This document shows, piece by piece, positions 1 to 11,047 of a stretch of DNA of 64,000 nt; the first letter of the stretch is position 1, and the number at the start of each line of letters is the position of its first letter. The position numbers and the translations under genes are program-made. The stretch is from Desmodesmus armatus. Lineage: Eukaryota; Chlorophyta; Chlorophyceae; Sphaeropleales; Scenedesmaceae. The notes below the pieces were generated by a model. The model was not told the origin of the DNA and did not search any database. It was given only the letters and a program-made list of their open reading frames with translations. The DNA lies in contig VIIQ02000091.1 of the NCBI GenBank assembly GCA_007449985.2, forward strand, positions 1 to 64,000, in the 5' to 3' direction.

Positions 1-31
1 CCACCCCCCCCCCCCCTTCACCCCCTCACAG

Positions 32-543
32 GAGGAGCTGGTGTACCGCCTGCAGCACACTGCCGGCCTCAACCCAAGGCCTTCCAGGCGCGCTACGCTC
101 GTGCAGGGCCTGCATACGGAGCCGGCTTCTACCCAGTAGAGCCCCTCAAACAGCAGACAACAAGATGCTGCAGGTACCTTTGTTGTTATTCTGTTTTGGG
201 CTGTCGCGGTTGTCTGGGCTGTTTTTTTGGTGAAGAACAGTGGAAGAGTGACAGATGCAAGCATCTCAATGTGGCCGCATTGCGTCGGGTGGCAGCTATA
301 GGTGCAGCATTAGTTACTGCTTGAGTGACTGTCACTCAATATTCGCTTGCCCCCCCCCCCCCCACACACACACATACGCACACTCCCCCCCCCCTGCCCT
401 GTATGCTGCAGGGTGACGTGCTGTGGTCCTTCTTGGATATGGACCAGAGGGCGCAGGCGGCGGTTGCGATGGCAGTTGGGTGTGACGTCACTGACCTGCT
501 GAGAGACCTGCAGGCGCTGACAGTCGCGACACAGATGTTCTGA
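32..543 (+). CDS. CPSF1: C-terminal end of CPSF160 (cleavage and polyadenylation specificity factor subunit 1), 5' partial
   Basis: CPSF160 is the largest subunit of the nuclear complex that recognises the poly(A) signal and directs pre-mRNA 3'-end cleavage. Two exons are visible: 32-173, after a C-rich intron end and CAG, and 412-543, after GTATGCTGCAG, ending in TGA. The last exon reads GDVLWSFLDMDQRAQAAVAM and continues to VATQMF. The family ends with a similar block after a conserved LNPRAF-like motif, and the first exon carries LQHTAGLNP in the expected place. The frame then breaks: the LNP frame and the KAF frame that should follow differ by one base at the C run 73-75, and a second one-base shift is needed before 150 to join exon 2. 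Both fit missing bases in C runs. The gene continues left of the window. The identification rests on this short C-terminus only. Confidence 0.6.
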
Positions 544-1151
544 AAGGTTGGGGCTGTGAATACAGCCACGGCGTGCGCATTGTTGTCTGTCTGGGGCTTG
601 GTAGTATGAAACGTGTTTGTGGATGTTACTGGGACCCATTGTGCTGGGGATGCTGCTGCTGCGGTCCACTTGTTCACGGGTGTGCTGTGCAGTGACTGCG
701 TGACGGCTGCCAGGACAGCTTGAATCTGGCAGTGCTATCTTGACACAGTAGGCGCCAAATCCAACTTTGTATCCATTTATGCTCTCTCTTGAGGCTGTTG
801 TTGCGAAAACACAGTCAGTGGCTCCCGTATCTCGCACATGGCCCCCACATCATCACCAACGTGTGCAGCCAGCAGCATTCACAGAGCCCTGCATCGCGGT
901 TGCTTAGCGGAATGACGTCGATGTCAAGTACGGATGATGAAGTGGTGCCCTGAAATCATCCGGCAGCCCGCGTCCTGCGTCCAGGTCAAATCATGACCCA
1001 TGTCAGCGTGTTGATGATCAGCGATCAGGGAGGCGCGTTGTGTACTTCCGCACTGTAGCTGTCCAATCGCTCAACATTAAGCTGAGCTAGAAAGCGTATG
1101 AGCTCGTCCGCAAGTTGCATGTGCTCAAAATCGTGAAACAAGGCCAAACAA
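544..1151. other. CPSF160 3' flank and intergenic DNA
   Basis: About 600 bases follow the CPSF160 stop before the first ATG of the ankyrin gene. It should hold the 3' UTR of the first gene and the promoter and 5' UTR of the second. I see no TGTAA signal and no credible exon here. Short open frames in this stretch look like chance. Confidence 0.4.
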
Positions 1152-4100
1152 ATGGGTGCTGCCAACGCTGTACATGACTATTGTCCCATATCTAGAGAAG
1201 CTGGGCTTCCTCCCAGGCGCAGCATCGACGTCTCTGGGCAGCAGCAGCACTGCCTGAACACAGAAAAGGGTGCTGTTGCAGCATCCCTGTGGCATCACCC
1301 CCAAGCAGATTGCAACCAGTGGAGTACACACTCACAGGTTGAAACATGCTTAGTGCACCAGCCATCACCCCAGCTGCAGCAGCTTGCAGCAAGCTGCTGC
1401 AGCAGGGATGTGAAGGGGCTCTCAGCGCTGCTGTCACGCAGCTCCGACTGCATCTCAGATGCAGCTGATGCCTTCGGCAACACAGCACTTCACCTCGTGC
1501 TGCTGCCATACGTGGGACGTTCAACGTCCCCTACAGACTCTACCAGCAAAAGCAGCAGCGGCAGCAGGGGCGGACCAGCCTGGTTGACAGCCTGCTTTGG
1601 AGGGAGCAGCACAGCGGTACAGTCAGCCGTGCTGGCAGCATGCGTACCCTGTCAGGCACAGCAGCACTGCAGGCGCAGCAGCACATGGTTGCTGCCCTGT
1701 TAGCTGCAGGAGCTGAGGTCAACGCCTGCAACAGGGCCGGTCAGACACCCCTCATGCTAGCAGTGCAGCAGCTTGTCTCAGCATGCACCTGCAGCGGCCC
1801 ATCTGCTGCAGCAGCACTCAAGATCCTGGAGCAGCTGTGCAAGTACCCCTGCTGGACTCAAATGCCAAGGATAACATGGGGCGCACAGCACTGCACCAGC
1901 TGTGCGGCTGCATGGACGGGCACAGCAGCAGCAGCGGAGTCCTGCAGGCCAGCACGGCTGTTGCCGCAGGCGCCTCGGCCAGCACAGCAGCTGCTGCCGC
2001 ACAGCTCAAAGCAGCCCAGCTGTTGCTGCACTGTTCTGCCGACGTCAACGTCGCGGATAAGGCTGGCATGACGCCGCTTATGTTTGCTGCTGCGCAGCCT
2101 ACAGTCACAAAGGACCTCCTGCAGCTGCTGCTTGAGCGCGGGGCTAACACCCGCCAGCTGGACAACAGCCGCAGGTCAGCACTGACGCATGCGCTGCTGG
2201 CCCACAACCTCAAGCTGCTTCCCGCAGTGGGGGCTGCAGGAACAACAGCAGCAGGAAAGGACGCAACCCTCTGCAGCAGCGACCTTCGAGGCCATGCCTG
2301 CAGCAGCGGGGCAGCCGTGCTGGACTGCTGCAAGGATACTCAAGCCGGCAGCGACCTCACCCGCAGTACAGCCCACCAGCATCCCAGCACAGAGCTGCTG
2401 ATCAAAGCTGCAGGAAATCCCCATGCAGACGCTGCTCAGGCAGCAGCAGCAGGAGCTCCAGAGCAGTCCGCAGCAGCAGGGAGGGATGCAGCGGCGCTGA
2501 ACGCGATCGCAGACGCGCTGACTGCCAGCACGACCACGCTGTCCTGCAGCGCGTGCGAGTGCAGCAGCAGCGCGTGCGAGAGCTACGCCACTCCTGACGC
2601 CCATGCACACATCCACAACTGCAGCATGTACAGCGGGATCACCACAGCGAGCTGCAGTGGCAGCAGCAGCGCGCTGGGGTTGCCCAACCCGCGCCATGGC
2701 AGTGTGGTGAGGGCGCTGTGCAGCTATGGTGCGCTGGACCTACACCCCGTCAGCATCAACACACGCTTCCCAGGTAACAAGAAGTTGAACGGTGCAGTCC
2801 CTGTCTGCTAGGCTACATGTAACTACTTCCCCTTCAAAGCCAGGTCTTCTATGAGTTAAGGCTTTCAAGGGGCATGTGACCAGGGCTCAAAAGCTGCCGC
2901 CAGCTGCACGCATTGCAGTGGAGTGGGGAACGTACCGGTGTGGCCGCCCCTGCAATACATCAACGCACACCGCAATATATCTTTGCTGACATGAATCCTG
3001 CACCACTGCCGGCGCGCCTCTCTTGCGTGCTGTCCAGGGCTCAACGGCTTCAGCCAGCCTTGTGTTTTGGCCCCAAACCCCAACCATGCACTTACATGAT
3101 GCATGCAATACTACCCGTTTCTATACCTCAACATCCACTGTGCGTTTTTGTGTTCCCTTGTGTCGCTGACATCAATTTTGCATCTCTGCTGTTTCACGTG
3201 ATATCCAGGGCTCAACGGCTTCAGCCAGCTGCACATCGCCATGCGTCGTGGTGACGTTGTGGCGCTGCAGATGCTGTTGGCTGGTGGTGCTGACGTGAAC
3301 GCCACAGACTCCTGGGGCAACACACCGCTGCTGTACTGGCCGGTGGCACCCAGTGAGCCGGCGGAGCTGGTGGAGGAACTGGTGATCAAGCTGCTGTCAC
3401 AAGTGAGTGCACATGGGTGGTACTGTGTCAGTGTGACACCACCCGGCACGTAAAGCTCCCTTCCCCAGTGCACTGTGGCCGTGCCAAGGTCTGTAACGTG
3501 ATGATTGGACTACTGTGTTTTGGGTTGCCCCAGCAGGCGGCTGACCCCAACCTGGCCAACATAGATGGCTGGCATGCCATAGATTTCACACAGTCTTTTC
3601 CTTCTTCCCTTCCCGGTTCAAGCTGGCTGCCTGCTGCTGACACGTCAGTGCTGCCTGCTGTTTGTCACAGGGAGCTGACCCCAACCTGGCCAACATTGAT
3701 GGGTGGCAGCCCCTGGACCTGGCCTGTGACCTGAATAAGCTGGGCAAGGTGGTGGTCAAGCCGCAGCACGTGCCTGTGCACGCGATGTTGGTGGGCTTTG
3801 GTGCAAAGAACAGCGCCGCCTTCTTGGCCCAGGTGAGGATGAGGTGGTTGCTGGTGCGGTTGGGAGCTGTCAGGGGCGATTTGTGGGAAGGAGTGGTCCT
3901 TGCTTTGGGGGGGGGGGCACTGAAGCACACAGCTACGCGCGTGCACGCGATGCTGGTGGGCTTTGGTGCAAAGAACAGCGCCGCATTCTTGGACCAGGTG
4001 AGGGTGGTGTTGGTGAAGAATGCTGGGGAGAATAGGCGGTGAGGGGCACTTTGTGGGGAGGAGTGAGTTCAAAAGACTCATTGCTTTGCGTCTGGCGGGC

Positions 4101-4868
4101 GGGGGGGGGGGGGGGGGGGGGGGGCAGTGAAGCCCACAGCTTGTGCACATGCATGGCCCTGCTGTCACCAGTGGTGGGCTTTGGTGCCAGGAACAGCGCC
4201 GCCTTCATGGCCCAGGTGAGGGGGGTGATCATCATGGTGTTTGCTGGGGCGGGAGTGTGGTGAGGGGCACTTTGTGGGCAGGAGTGATCTCAAATTCCAG
4301 AGCCATTGCCTTGCGTTTTGGGGGGGGGCACTTTGTGTTGGTGCACGTGATGCTGGTGGGCTTTGGTGCAAAGAGCAAAGCCGCCTTCATGCCGCAGGTG
4401 AGGGGGGTGATTATCATATGCTTACTGGGGAGGGTGGGCGGTGAGGGGCGCTTTGTGTTAAGGTGTGCTTTCACATCAGAAGTCGTCACCTTATGCTTTG
4501 CAAGAACAGCGTCACCTTCATGTCTCAGATGGCGTCAGCAAGTGACGGCGTCAGCAAGTAAGGGACAAGCGGCTGCACTGTGCTGCATGTTCATTGTTCT
4601 GGTTTGCGTAAGTGAGCAGGTGTGTGGATCCTGCCGCTCCCTTCTGCCCTGTGCATGTCTCACTAAGTGTTGTGGTGTGTCGCGTCTGTATCTGCGCTGC
4701 TGCTTGCTGCTGCTGCAGTACCGCGCCCCCCCTCAGCTGCTGTGCATGCGCACCGACAGCGCCAACGACGTGATCCGCAACAGCAAGGGCTTTGGCAGCC
4801 TGCGGGCGGTGTCCACGCAGGAGCTGGAGCACCAGGTGGCAGCCATACGGGAGGACACCTCCGTGTAA
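1152..4868 (+). CDS. Ankyrin-repeat protein with tandemly duplicated internal exons
   Basis: Ankyrin repeats are protein-binding modules; the partner is unknown. Exons that join in phase are about 1152-2773, 3209-3402, 3671-3832 and 4719-4868 (TAA). Repeat cores are visible in order: FGNTALHLV, AAGAEVNACNRAGQTPLMLA, NMGRTALHQL, SADVNVADKAGMTPLMFAAA, then in later exons GGADVNATDSWGNTPLL and GADPNLANIDGWQPLDLA. Exon 1 is rich in Ala, Ser, Gln and Cys from CAG/GCA triplets. Its frame shifts by one missing base between about 1545 and 1640 and again near 1847 in TACCCCTG, so the deposited sequence does not translate straight through. ATG 1152 is the first in-frame Met, but an upstream exon is possible. 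Between 3833 and 4530 lie extra copies of the exon part encoding HAMLVGFGAKNSAAFLAQ. Their use in mRNA is unknown. Confidence 0.6.
2878..3250 (+). repeat. Three copies of an exon's acceptor edge (ankyrin gene, exon 2)
   Basis: The true exon begins at 3209 after ATATCCAG and encodes LNGFSQLHIAMRRGD. Nearly the same acceptor and start, CCAGGGCTCAACGGCTTC, occurs again at about 3034, and a more degenerate version starts near 2879. Flanking intron bases are also partly shared: GCTGACAT followed by AAT appears before both the second and third copies. The units are therefore about 155-175 bases long. The two upstream copies lose the ankyrin frame after a few codons. Confidence 0.75.
3531..3735 (+). 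repeat. Duplicated ankyrin exon start (ADPNLANIDGW)
   Basis: The segment encoding ADPNLANIDGW is present at 3538-3573 and again at 3673-3708, about 134 bases apart, each just after an AG acceptor. The second copy is followed by QPLDLACDL, the expected ankyrin continuation, and joins the preceding exon in phase 0. The first copy diverges after WHAIDF and is probably an intronic duplicate or an alternative exon. Confidence 0.75.
3760..4530 (+). repeat. Tandem array of an exon plus intron unit with poly-G tracts (ankyrin gene)
   Basis: Four copies of a segment encoding a GFGAKNSAAF-like peptide end at 3832, 3997, 4215 and 4397, each followed by GTGAGG. A fifth fragment near 4485-4528 has lost the donor (AGAT). 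Unit length is about 165-220 bases. Copies 2 to 4 follow G runs of about 9 to 28 bases, and the introns share a GAGGGGCACTTTGTG-like phrase. Copy 2 (about 3926-3997) is 72 bases, open, with phase 0 at both ends, so it could be spliced in without a frame change. Peptides differ slightly: AAFLAQ, AAFLDQ, AAFMAQ and AAFMPQ. Confidence 0.8.
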
Positions 4869-5315
4869 AGGACACCTCGGTGTAGAGATCGAACGCACAG
4901 ACAGTTATCAGACCAGACACAACATGCGTGCTGGTGTAGGCGGATTGATGCCGCTTGGCTAGTGTTGCTGCCTGGACACCAGATATGTGTGTTGCAGCCT
5001 CTCTATTTTCGGAGGAGGCGGCAATGCCTTCCCTCTCTCTGTTGCGAATCACACTCTTGACGGTTGTGTTGATGGTTTTCGCCTCACTTGCTACAGCTCG
5101 TGGCAAGGCATGGGCACATTGGTTTTTTTTTACCAGGGGGGGGGGGGTAATCCCACCGGTCGGTTGAGTGCCATGGTGACTCATTGTGTGTCGCTGTGGT
5201 AGAAGGGTTAGGGTTTGGGGTTTTCCTTCCATCCCCGACTCGCCCCTAAGGCATGTGCTACATGTGTGTGTGCCGAGGCAGGGCCCTTGCCCTGCCTTGG
5301 CAAAGCACAGCAGCC

Positions 5316-5320
5316 TGTAA
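5316..5320 (+). terminator. TGTAA poly(A) signal candidate, ankyrin gene
   Basis: TGTAA lies about 450 bases after the ankyrin stop at 4868. TGTAA is the usual poly(A) signal in chlorophycean algae. Another TGTAA overlaps the stop codon itself (4864-4868) and is too close to act as its own signal. Confidence 0.35.
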
Positions 5321-8300
5321 TGTCCACGGCACAGTCAGGGCTCGTGCCTTGGTATCCACTGTTGGGCATGTGTGTGTTGGTTGATCTGGCTGTGGCTTGT
5401 GTCGTTGTGACTTGTGGTTTGATTGGGGGTAGTTTTGTTTGCAGCCAGTTGCTGCAGGGCCTGATGGTTTATGTGGAGGGTGGTGGTTGTGTTGCTGGCT
5501 TGCTTTGTTCTGTAGCCGCCCTGTCGTTGAGTTGCTGCGGTTGTTTGTTGGCTGTCCTGCATAGATTACAGGCGCCGGGCAGCAGTTGCTGGTGGTGGCC
5601 CAGCCTGTGCAGCACATGCTGACTGCAGACTGCGCATGTGCTGTACATCCCTAGGGGCCATGCTGTCTGTTCACACAGGGGACACACTGTTGTGTTGACA
5701 TATGACTTGCCTTGAACATATACATGTCATCAGGCCTCTGCGTGGTGTGTTGGGTGACACAGGTATGGGTGTCAGATTTGTTTGGTCACCTCGCCAACTT
5801 GCTGCACCTTTGTGTGGGTGGAGTGGGGCATGCACACCTACCTGCCCGTGTGGGTTGGGTGATGCCCACCTGCTGCTGTGCTTGGTCATTTGTTAACCAG
5901 GCATTTACTGCGGCAGCCTGCTCTGCTACTCAAGGCTGTGGTGGAGGTGTGTGTAGACACAGGGAGTGCAGCCAGCCAATGCATCAACCAGCCAAAGTGT
6001 GTGATGTACAGGCTTCTTGGCTGTGCTGTTTGTTTTGTGGCTGTGGTTTGCTGTGCTTCGATGTGCCGTGCTGGAGGCAACAGGAGGCAGCTGCTGCAAA
6101 CCCTGCCCACAGCTTCGGCGATACGTGGCAAGTCGATTTTTGTGCAGGGAGATTTCAGTTTGTTGTTGTGATTCAACCAATGCCCCTGCATGGAGTTGAG
6201 GATCCCTACTACTACTGATTGTATGTGTGTGGTGCTGGGCCGGGCTTCTTTCAAGTTAGATCCTGTGCATGTTCTGGCAGGGGTGCTTTGATAGCGCTGT
6301 GTGTGTGGTGTGGTGTGGTCGTGGATACTGTGCTGAGGGTGGGGGTTGTTCAAGGGGTACTGCGCTTTCAGGCTTCGGGTTGGGATGGCGGGAACCTCTA
6401 CTCTGTATTACGGTAGTGTGTTTTGGCGGGCGGTAGTATTTGGCAGAACGCTACTTACACCTTTTGGCTGCCAGAGGCAGCACTTAGAATACCTGCTTGG
6501 CCGACCAAGCAGCGTTTGTTTGCCACCTCCCGCATGCCCTGCTCGTGAGAGCATTGTCTTGTCTTCCTGTTTTGGTCAGTATACTCCCAGCGTGTGGACC
6601 CTATAGGGTAGCTACGTACACCTGCTGCTGCCGCACAACCAACCCCCTTTGGCTGTGGGTGCCCTTGCACTCCTCCATAAACCAGGTGTGAGGAATGCAG
6701 TGATCGACTGGCTTGGCTGTCGTTGTGCACACCTCTTTTTGTCCAGCGCCTGTGGTGCTGCAGCGTTCCAGCCTGACATACAGTACATGTACACTGGTAT
6801 GTGTGGCTGTGGGTGCCCTTGCATCCCTTACATCTCAGCCTGAAGTCAGGATCACTCCAGGTACATGAGGGGGAGGAATTAGTTCACCAAGGAAAACGTG
6901 TCGTACCGTACTAGCGTCACGTCAGATGAGCGCTGTACTGAGCTTGTGTTCTGTCTCAAGAGTGTGTATGCTCACATGCGCCGTACTGCATGTGCCATGC
7001 AGCAGGCAGCCCTCTGTGCTCTGCGGGCTGTGGGCATTTTGGTGGGGTGTGTGCAAAGGGGAGGCCCTGGTGAATGTGCAGTCACGTGCAGCACTGTTGT
7101 TTTTTTGTTGGTAAGGATATGGGGGGGACGGACCCCCACCGGCTGGCCACACACAACAGCCGAAGCTGCCGGGGGCCCACTGTCTAGCCTCACACCGATG
7201 AGAGATGCAGCAGTGTTGGGGGCCACCAGTCCTTCCTGCACTCGTTGTACATCGTACTGTTGAGTGCAGAGGTACATGGCACGCGCACGTGCCCACACAA
7301 GTTGGTGCTGGGTGCCTGCACAGTTGTATGCGGTGTGTGTGGTGGTGATGAGTATGATGTGTGTGGTGGGTGGACCAGGGTGTGTTGGCGGGGGGGCCTC
7401 GAGTGTTTGCATGTTCTAGAAGTTGAAGTCGTGTGCTGCACCGCTGGGCTGTGATCCGTGCACAAGAGCAGGTGGGCAGGTGCATCATCCACCTGGGGTT
7501 TCAACAATATAACCTGGGGTTTGAAGTCATTGTGCTCCGCCTTGGCCGGCTGCATGTAGTAGCTAGATGCCCGTATGGTCTGCAGGAGCCGCGTTGTAGG
7601 TGCCCATTGGAGTGCTTGCCTGGCTCCTGGATGTCAGGAGCATCGGATTGGTCGGGGGCACTTAGCCAATTGCGTGACACCCCTCATGGGATTGAACCCC
7701 CCCATAACTAATCCATGGGATTGACCCCATTTTTCCATGGGGTCGGATGGACATGGGAGCACATTGTGGGGCAAAAATTTACCCTCCTTGAGCCTAGGCT
7801 GGCAGTGGGCCGGGTGGTCAGGAACGTATGCTGTGGTGAGAGCCAACGAGCTTTGCAGGGTATGCACTTTCTAGTTTCAGGCTGTGGCTCTGATGAGATC
7901 GTGTGTTCGTGTGAGGCTGCTTTCAGTCTGTGACAAGATGTACACCTGTAGATGCATGTGCATATGGCAGGCATATGCCCGTTGTGGGTGGGATGCAGGT
8001 GCAGTGCACCTTACAGTGACCATGCAGATACAATTACAGGGCTCCACCCCACTCTGCAGGCGAAGCCACCGTGTTGTCACACACTCCAGCACACTTGCAA
8101 GTGGGTGGCAATGACCATGCACAGCGAATCACCCTCAGGGTGTATGTCACACTGGCAGTCTCAGGGTGGTAGCCACAATGCTCTAATCCACACCAGTATC
8201 GTGCAGTAATGCTTTGCTTGCATCCACAGCCGCAGCAAAACACGACTGCACCGTTTCCCAACACCCGCCACTCACTCAGCCACAACAGTCTTTCACAGCA

Positions 8301-8990
8301 GCAGCACAGGCTCCACATCAACGCTGCAGGTGATGCTTGAGGGGCCCCAAATCAGGTGCTCACCAACACCGCAGCCCGTGCTGCATGACACTGCCATGGT
8401 ACACAGTTGCCAGGCAAACATGTGACACATGCCGCATGTGGCGACACAGAGGATACATGGAGTGTGTCGCTTGTCTCCAAACGAACGGCATACCCAGCCA
8501 TACTTCAAGCCCCACACTATAAATGGGTCTAATCTCATACACGCTATGATACAGCAGGAGGACACAGTACAGCCTCTCAAGGAAGCACACAAAGATGCAG
8601 CAAGCATGTTGCCCATAAGTGCTACAGACCTAATTTACAGGTTGCAGCAAACCAGCAGGCAAGCAAGGCGAAAAGAGCTTGAATAGCTTTTGCAGCTCTT
8701 TGCTTGCATGCTAACTCTCAACTGTACGTCAGTGTACAACACGTGCCCCTCTTGCAACCGCCCATGCCCCAGGTACAACCCCAACTCTCAATGCGTGCAC
8801 AAACACATGTCGCAACTGATGTGCTGCTTATGCTGTCCCTGTGTCCAGCTCAGGACCTCTGCATCCATGCAATTCCTCCTTGGTGATGTGATGCAGCAGC
8901 CAGCTAAGCCAGTCAGACTGTCACCACCCTGTGCACCACGCCCCCGCTGTGCTGCACTAACCAGTGTACACTTCCCCAACACTCACGACT
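5321..8990. other. Gene-poor region, TG/CA-rich
   Basis: About 3.7 kb in which I recognise no conserved protein, RNA gene or transposon domain. The DNA is TG-rich on the + strand, and open frames such as the hydrophobic 135-residue one at 5215-5622 look like products of that composition. A short perfect hairpin sits at 7723-7744 (GACCCCAT, six-base loop, ATGGGGTC) beside a direct repeat of ATGGGATTGAACCCC/ATGGGATTGACCCCA. A degenerate repeat or an undetected non-coding RNA cannot be excluded by eye. Confidence 0.4.
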
Positions 8991-9000
8991 ACATAGAAGT

Positions 9001-9370
9001 ATGCCAGGGCCTGCTGCAAGCCTGCCCCAGCCACAAAATCCTGCAGGTGTGGCTGCGGCGTGCTGCAGGGTGCTGCCGTGTCCTGCACTGCCACTGGCCT
9101 GCAGCCGTGCCCCTGACAGTGCTCAATATTTTACAAGGGCCTGCTGCAACGTGACCCTAGCCAGCAGGTCCTGCAGGTGTGGCTGCACAGCAACTGCCAC
9201 AAACTGCCGCCGTGCCGCCGTGTCCCTGCACTGCCACTGGCCTGCAGCCCTGCCACAAGCAGAGCTCAATACTTCACCAAGGCCTGCTGCAAGCTTACCC
9301 TAGCCAGCAGGTCCTGCAGGTGGGGCTGCACAGCCACTGCCACAAACTGCAGTCGTGCTGAGGTGTCCCT
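9001..9370 (-). repeat. Tandem copies of the last coding segment of the LON-domain gene
   Basis: Read on the minus strand, the true last exon ends with QFVAVAVQPHLQDLLARV, then SLQQALVKY and TGA (stop at 9266-9268). A second copy about 143 bases downstream still encodes QFVAVAVQPHLQDLLARV, then TLQQALVKY and TGA (stop at 9123-9125). A third, decayed copy lies at about 9001-9115. The coding part is better preserved than the spacer. Copy 1 contains a donor-like GGTAAGC inside the coding sequence, and copy 2 keeps TTGCAG, an acceptor-like site, at the matching place. Confidence 0.8.
9131..9135 (-). terminator. TGTAA poly(A) signal candidate, LON-domain gene
   Basis: TTACA on the + strand reads TGTAA on the coding strand, about 130 bases past the stop. 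It lies inside the second copy of the terminal exon segment (the GTA codon of ALVKY), so duplication may have supplied the signal. Confidence 0.35.
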
Positions 9371-11047
9371 GCACTCCAGCAGTGCCAGGCGCTCTGGCAG
9401 GCCCAGCTCCAGCACAGACGCAGCAGCAAAGCTGAACAGCTCCTGGCGCCGCTCCTTAGCCATGTGGTCACGCACCAGCTGCACACATGGAGATACAAAC
9501 AAACATGCATGTGTGAGAGTCAGCACTGCTTAGGCTCAACACACCCAGTGGTGCCCCACTTTGCTACACAGGTGCCCAGAACACGAACTATCCCATGCCA
9601 TGGGTTATCCTGTTGTCAAGACAGTGAGGTGCCAGTAAAGTGGCCCAGGCGACCACAACTGGCACAAGCAGCAAGCACCGGCTCTATGAGGGGCATGTTT
9701 TCACACCTGGTATGGGTCCTGTGCAGGCTTCTTCTTGGCTGCTGTGTCGCCATACACGCTGCCCATGCGCTGCCAAGTGGCAATCTGGCCCCTGCTGGGT
9801 GGCCAGACTGAATCAGGTACTCCGCTACAGACCGCTTGGCCGGAGGTGGAGGGGCATACGTGAACAAGGCATCCGGCAGCACCAGCGCAGCAGGACTGCT
9901 TGCCTGATCCCTCTGATCCTCAGGATCGCTGCTTGTGCCTTGGAAGCTGCTACTGTTGCTGTTGCTGGTGCTGGTGGTAGCTGCTGCAAGTTGTGCTGAG
10001 TATTTGGCAACCTGCTTGAGGAGTGCATACACGTCCAGCTCGAGGGTGTCTGTGAGCTGCTGCTGTGTTGGGTCTGAGGGAGGTTGGTCATCAAGCCATG
10101 TGGCAGCAGCTAGGGGGTACGGCTGGGACTCGTTATCTACTGTGAGGAGCTTGAAACGGCGGCTGCCTGCATAGGTCACCTGCAGGAGCCAAGGGGTGCA
10201 GGCAGGCATGCAGGCAACATGCGGCAGGTCAGCACCGGGGCATGTGCAAGGGCAGCATCGTTGTGCTGAGACAAACTGCAGTTTGCCATCCAAACTGCTG
10301 CCATGGAAGCCAAGGAGGGGGTGACAAGCGTGCAGCAGATGCTGCGAAGGTAATCCTGATGCCCAAGTAAACTCATTCGGCATAAACAAGGGGCGCCACA
10401 GCTCAGAGAGGAAATGAGCGTCACCCACCTGCAAGCGCCCACTGCTGAGCTCTTCAATGGACTTGACTGTTGTGCACACCCCGATTGGCGGCAAGCCCCC
10501 CACACTCTGCTGCATGAGTGCTGGTGGGGCGCTGCTGCCTGCCAGGATGTGGCCAAAGCATGGCTCCTGCCCTGCAGGAGTGCTGGCCTGAAGATGCCGG
10601 AACAACTCCAGGTAACGGGGCTCAAACACTGCACATCACACGATCATAGCAGTTTGATCACCACCCCACGTAACAATTATTGTGAGTGGGTTGAAAATCA
10701 GTGACATCTATCAAAGGCACAGCTGGGGTTCAAAAAGGACGGTTACTGTGCAAGAGGAGCTGACAAATATGCAGGGGTCATCGCATGATTGAGCAGGTCT
10801 GGTAGGGCAGACTGTTGATCACCCGCATCCGCTTACCTAAAAGTGTGCCTGCCTGGGCCGGGTGGAGGGCGGATGGCAGCGGGAAGAGAGGCAGGCTGAT
10901 CAAGGACTCAGTGTCACTGCCTGCACCATGTGCTGCTGTTTTCCTGCTGCTCAGCCTCGGCACCCTGCTGCTGGGCACCAAGCTACGGTAACTTAACCTT
11001 GATCTGGAAGGGCTCAAGGCGACTGTTGGAGCTGAGAAAGGAATCAT
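9266..11047 (-). CDS. LON substrate-binding domain protein, probably plastid-targeted
   Basis: The protein resembles stand-alone LON N-terminal (PUA-like) domain proteins rather than the full protease; no AAA or Ser-Lys protease part is seen. Exons on the minus strand: 11047-10837, 10628-10429, 10179 to about 9829, and 9478-9266. Together they give about 324 residues. The N-terminus is Ser/Arg-rich and transit-peptide-like. The LON signature SLPLFPLPSALHPAQAGTLL joins VFEPRYLELF across intron 1 with correct phase. Exon 3 starts VTYAGSRRFKLL and contains a Ser/Asn-rich stretch. Exon 4 carries RRQELFSFAAASVLELGLP, a typical LON-domain helix. The end of exon 3 is the least certain boundary: the phase-0 donor TCT|GTAGCG is used here, but a donor nearer 9710 is possible. 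It is divergent from the UBC gene. Confidence 0.7.

Noticed and set aside
1818..2697. Long minus-strand open frames opposite ankyrin exon 1
   Set aside because: They are Cys/Arg/Leu-rich antisense products of CAG/GCA triplet repeats and show no domain, while the plus strand shows clear ankyrin motifs.
5215..5622. 135-residue hydrophobic open frame
   Set aside because: Composition (Cys, Val, Leu, Trp from TG-rich DNA) and the lack of any motif or splice context suggest chance.
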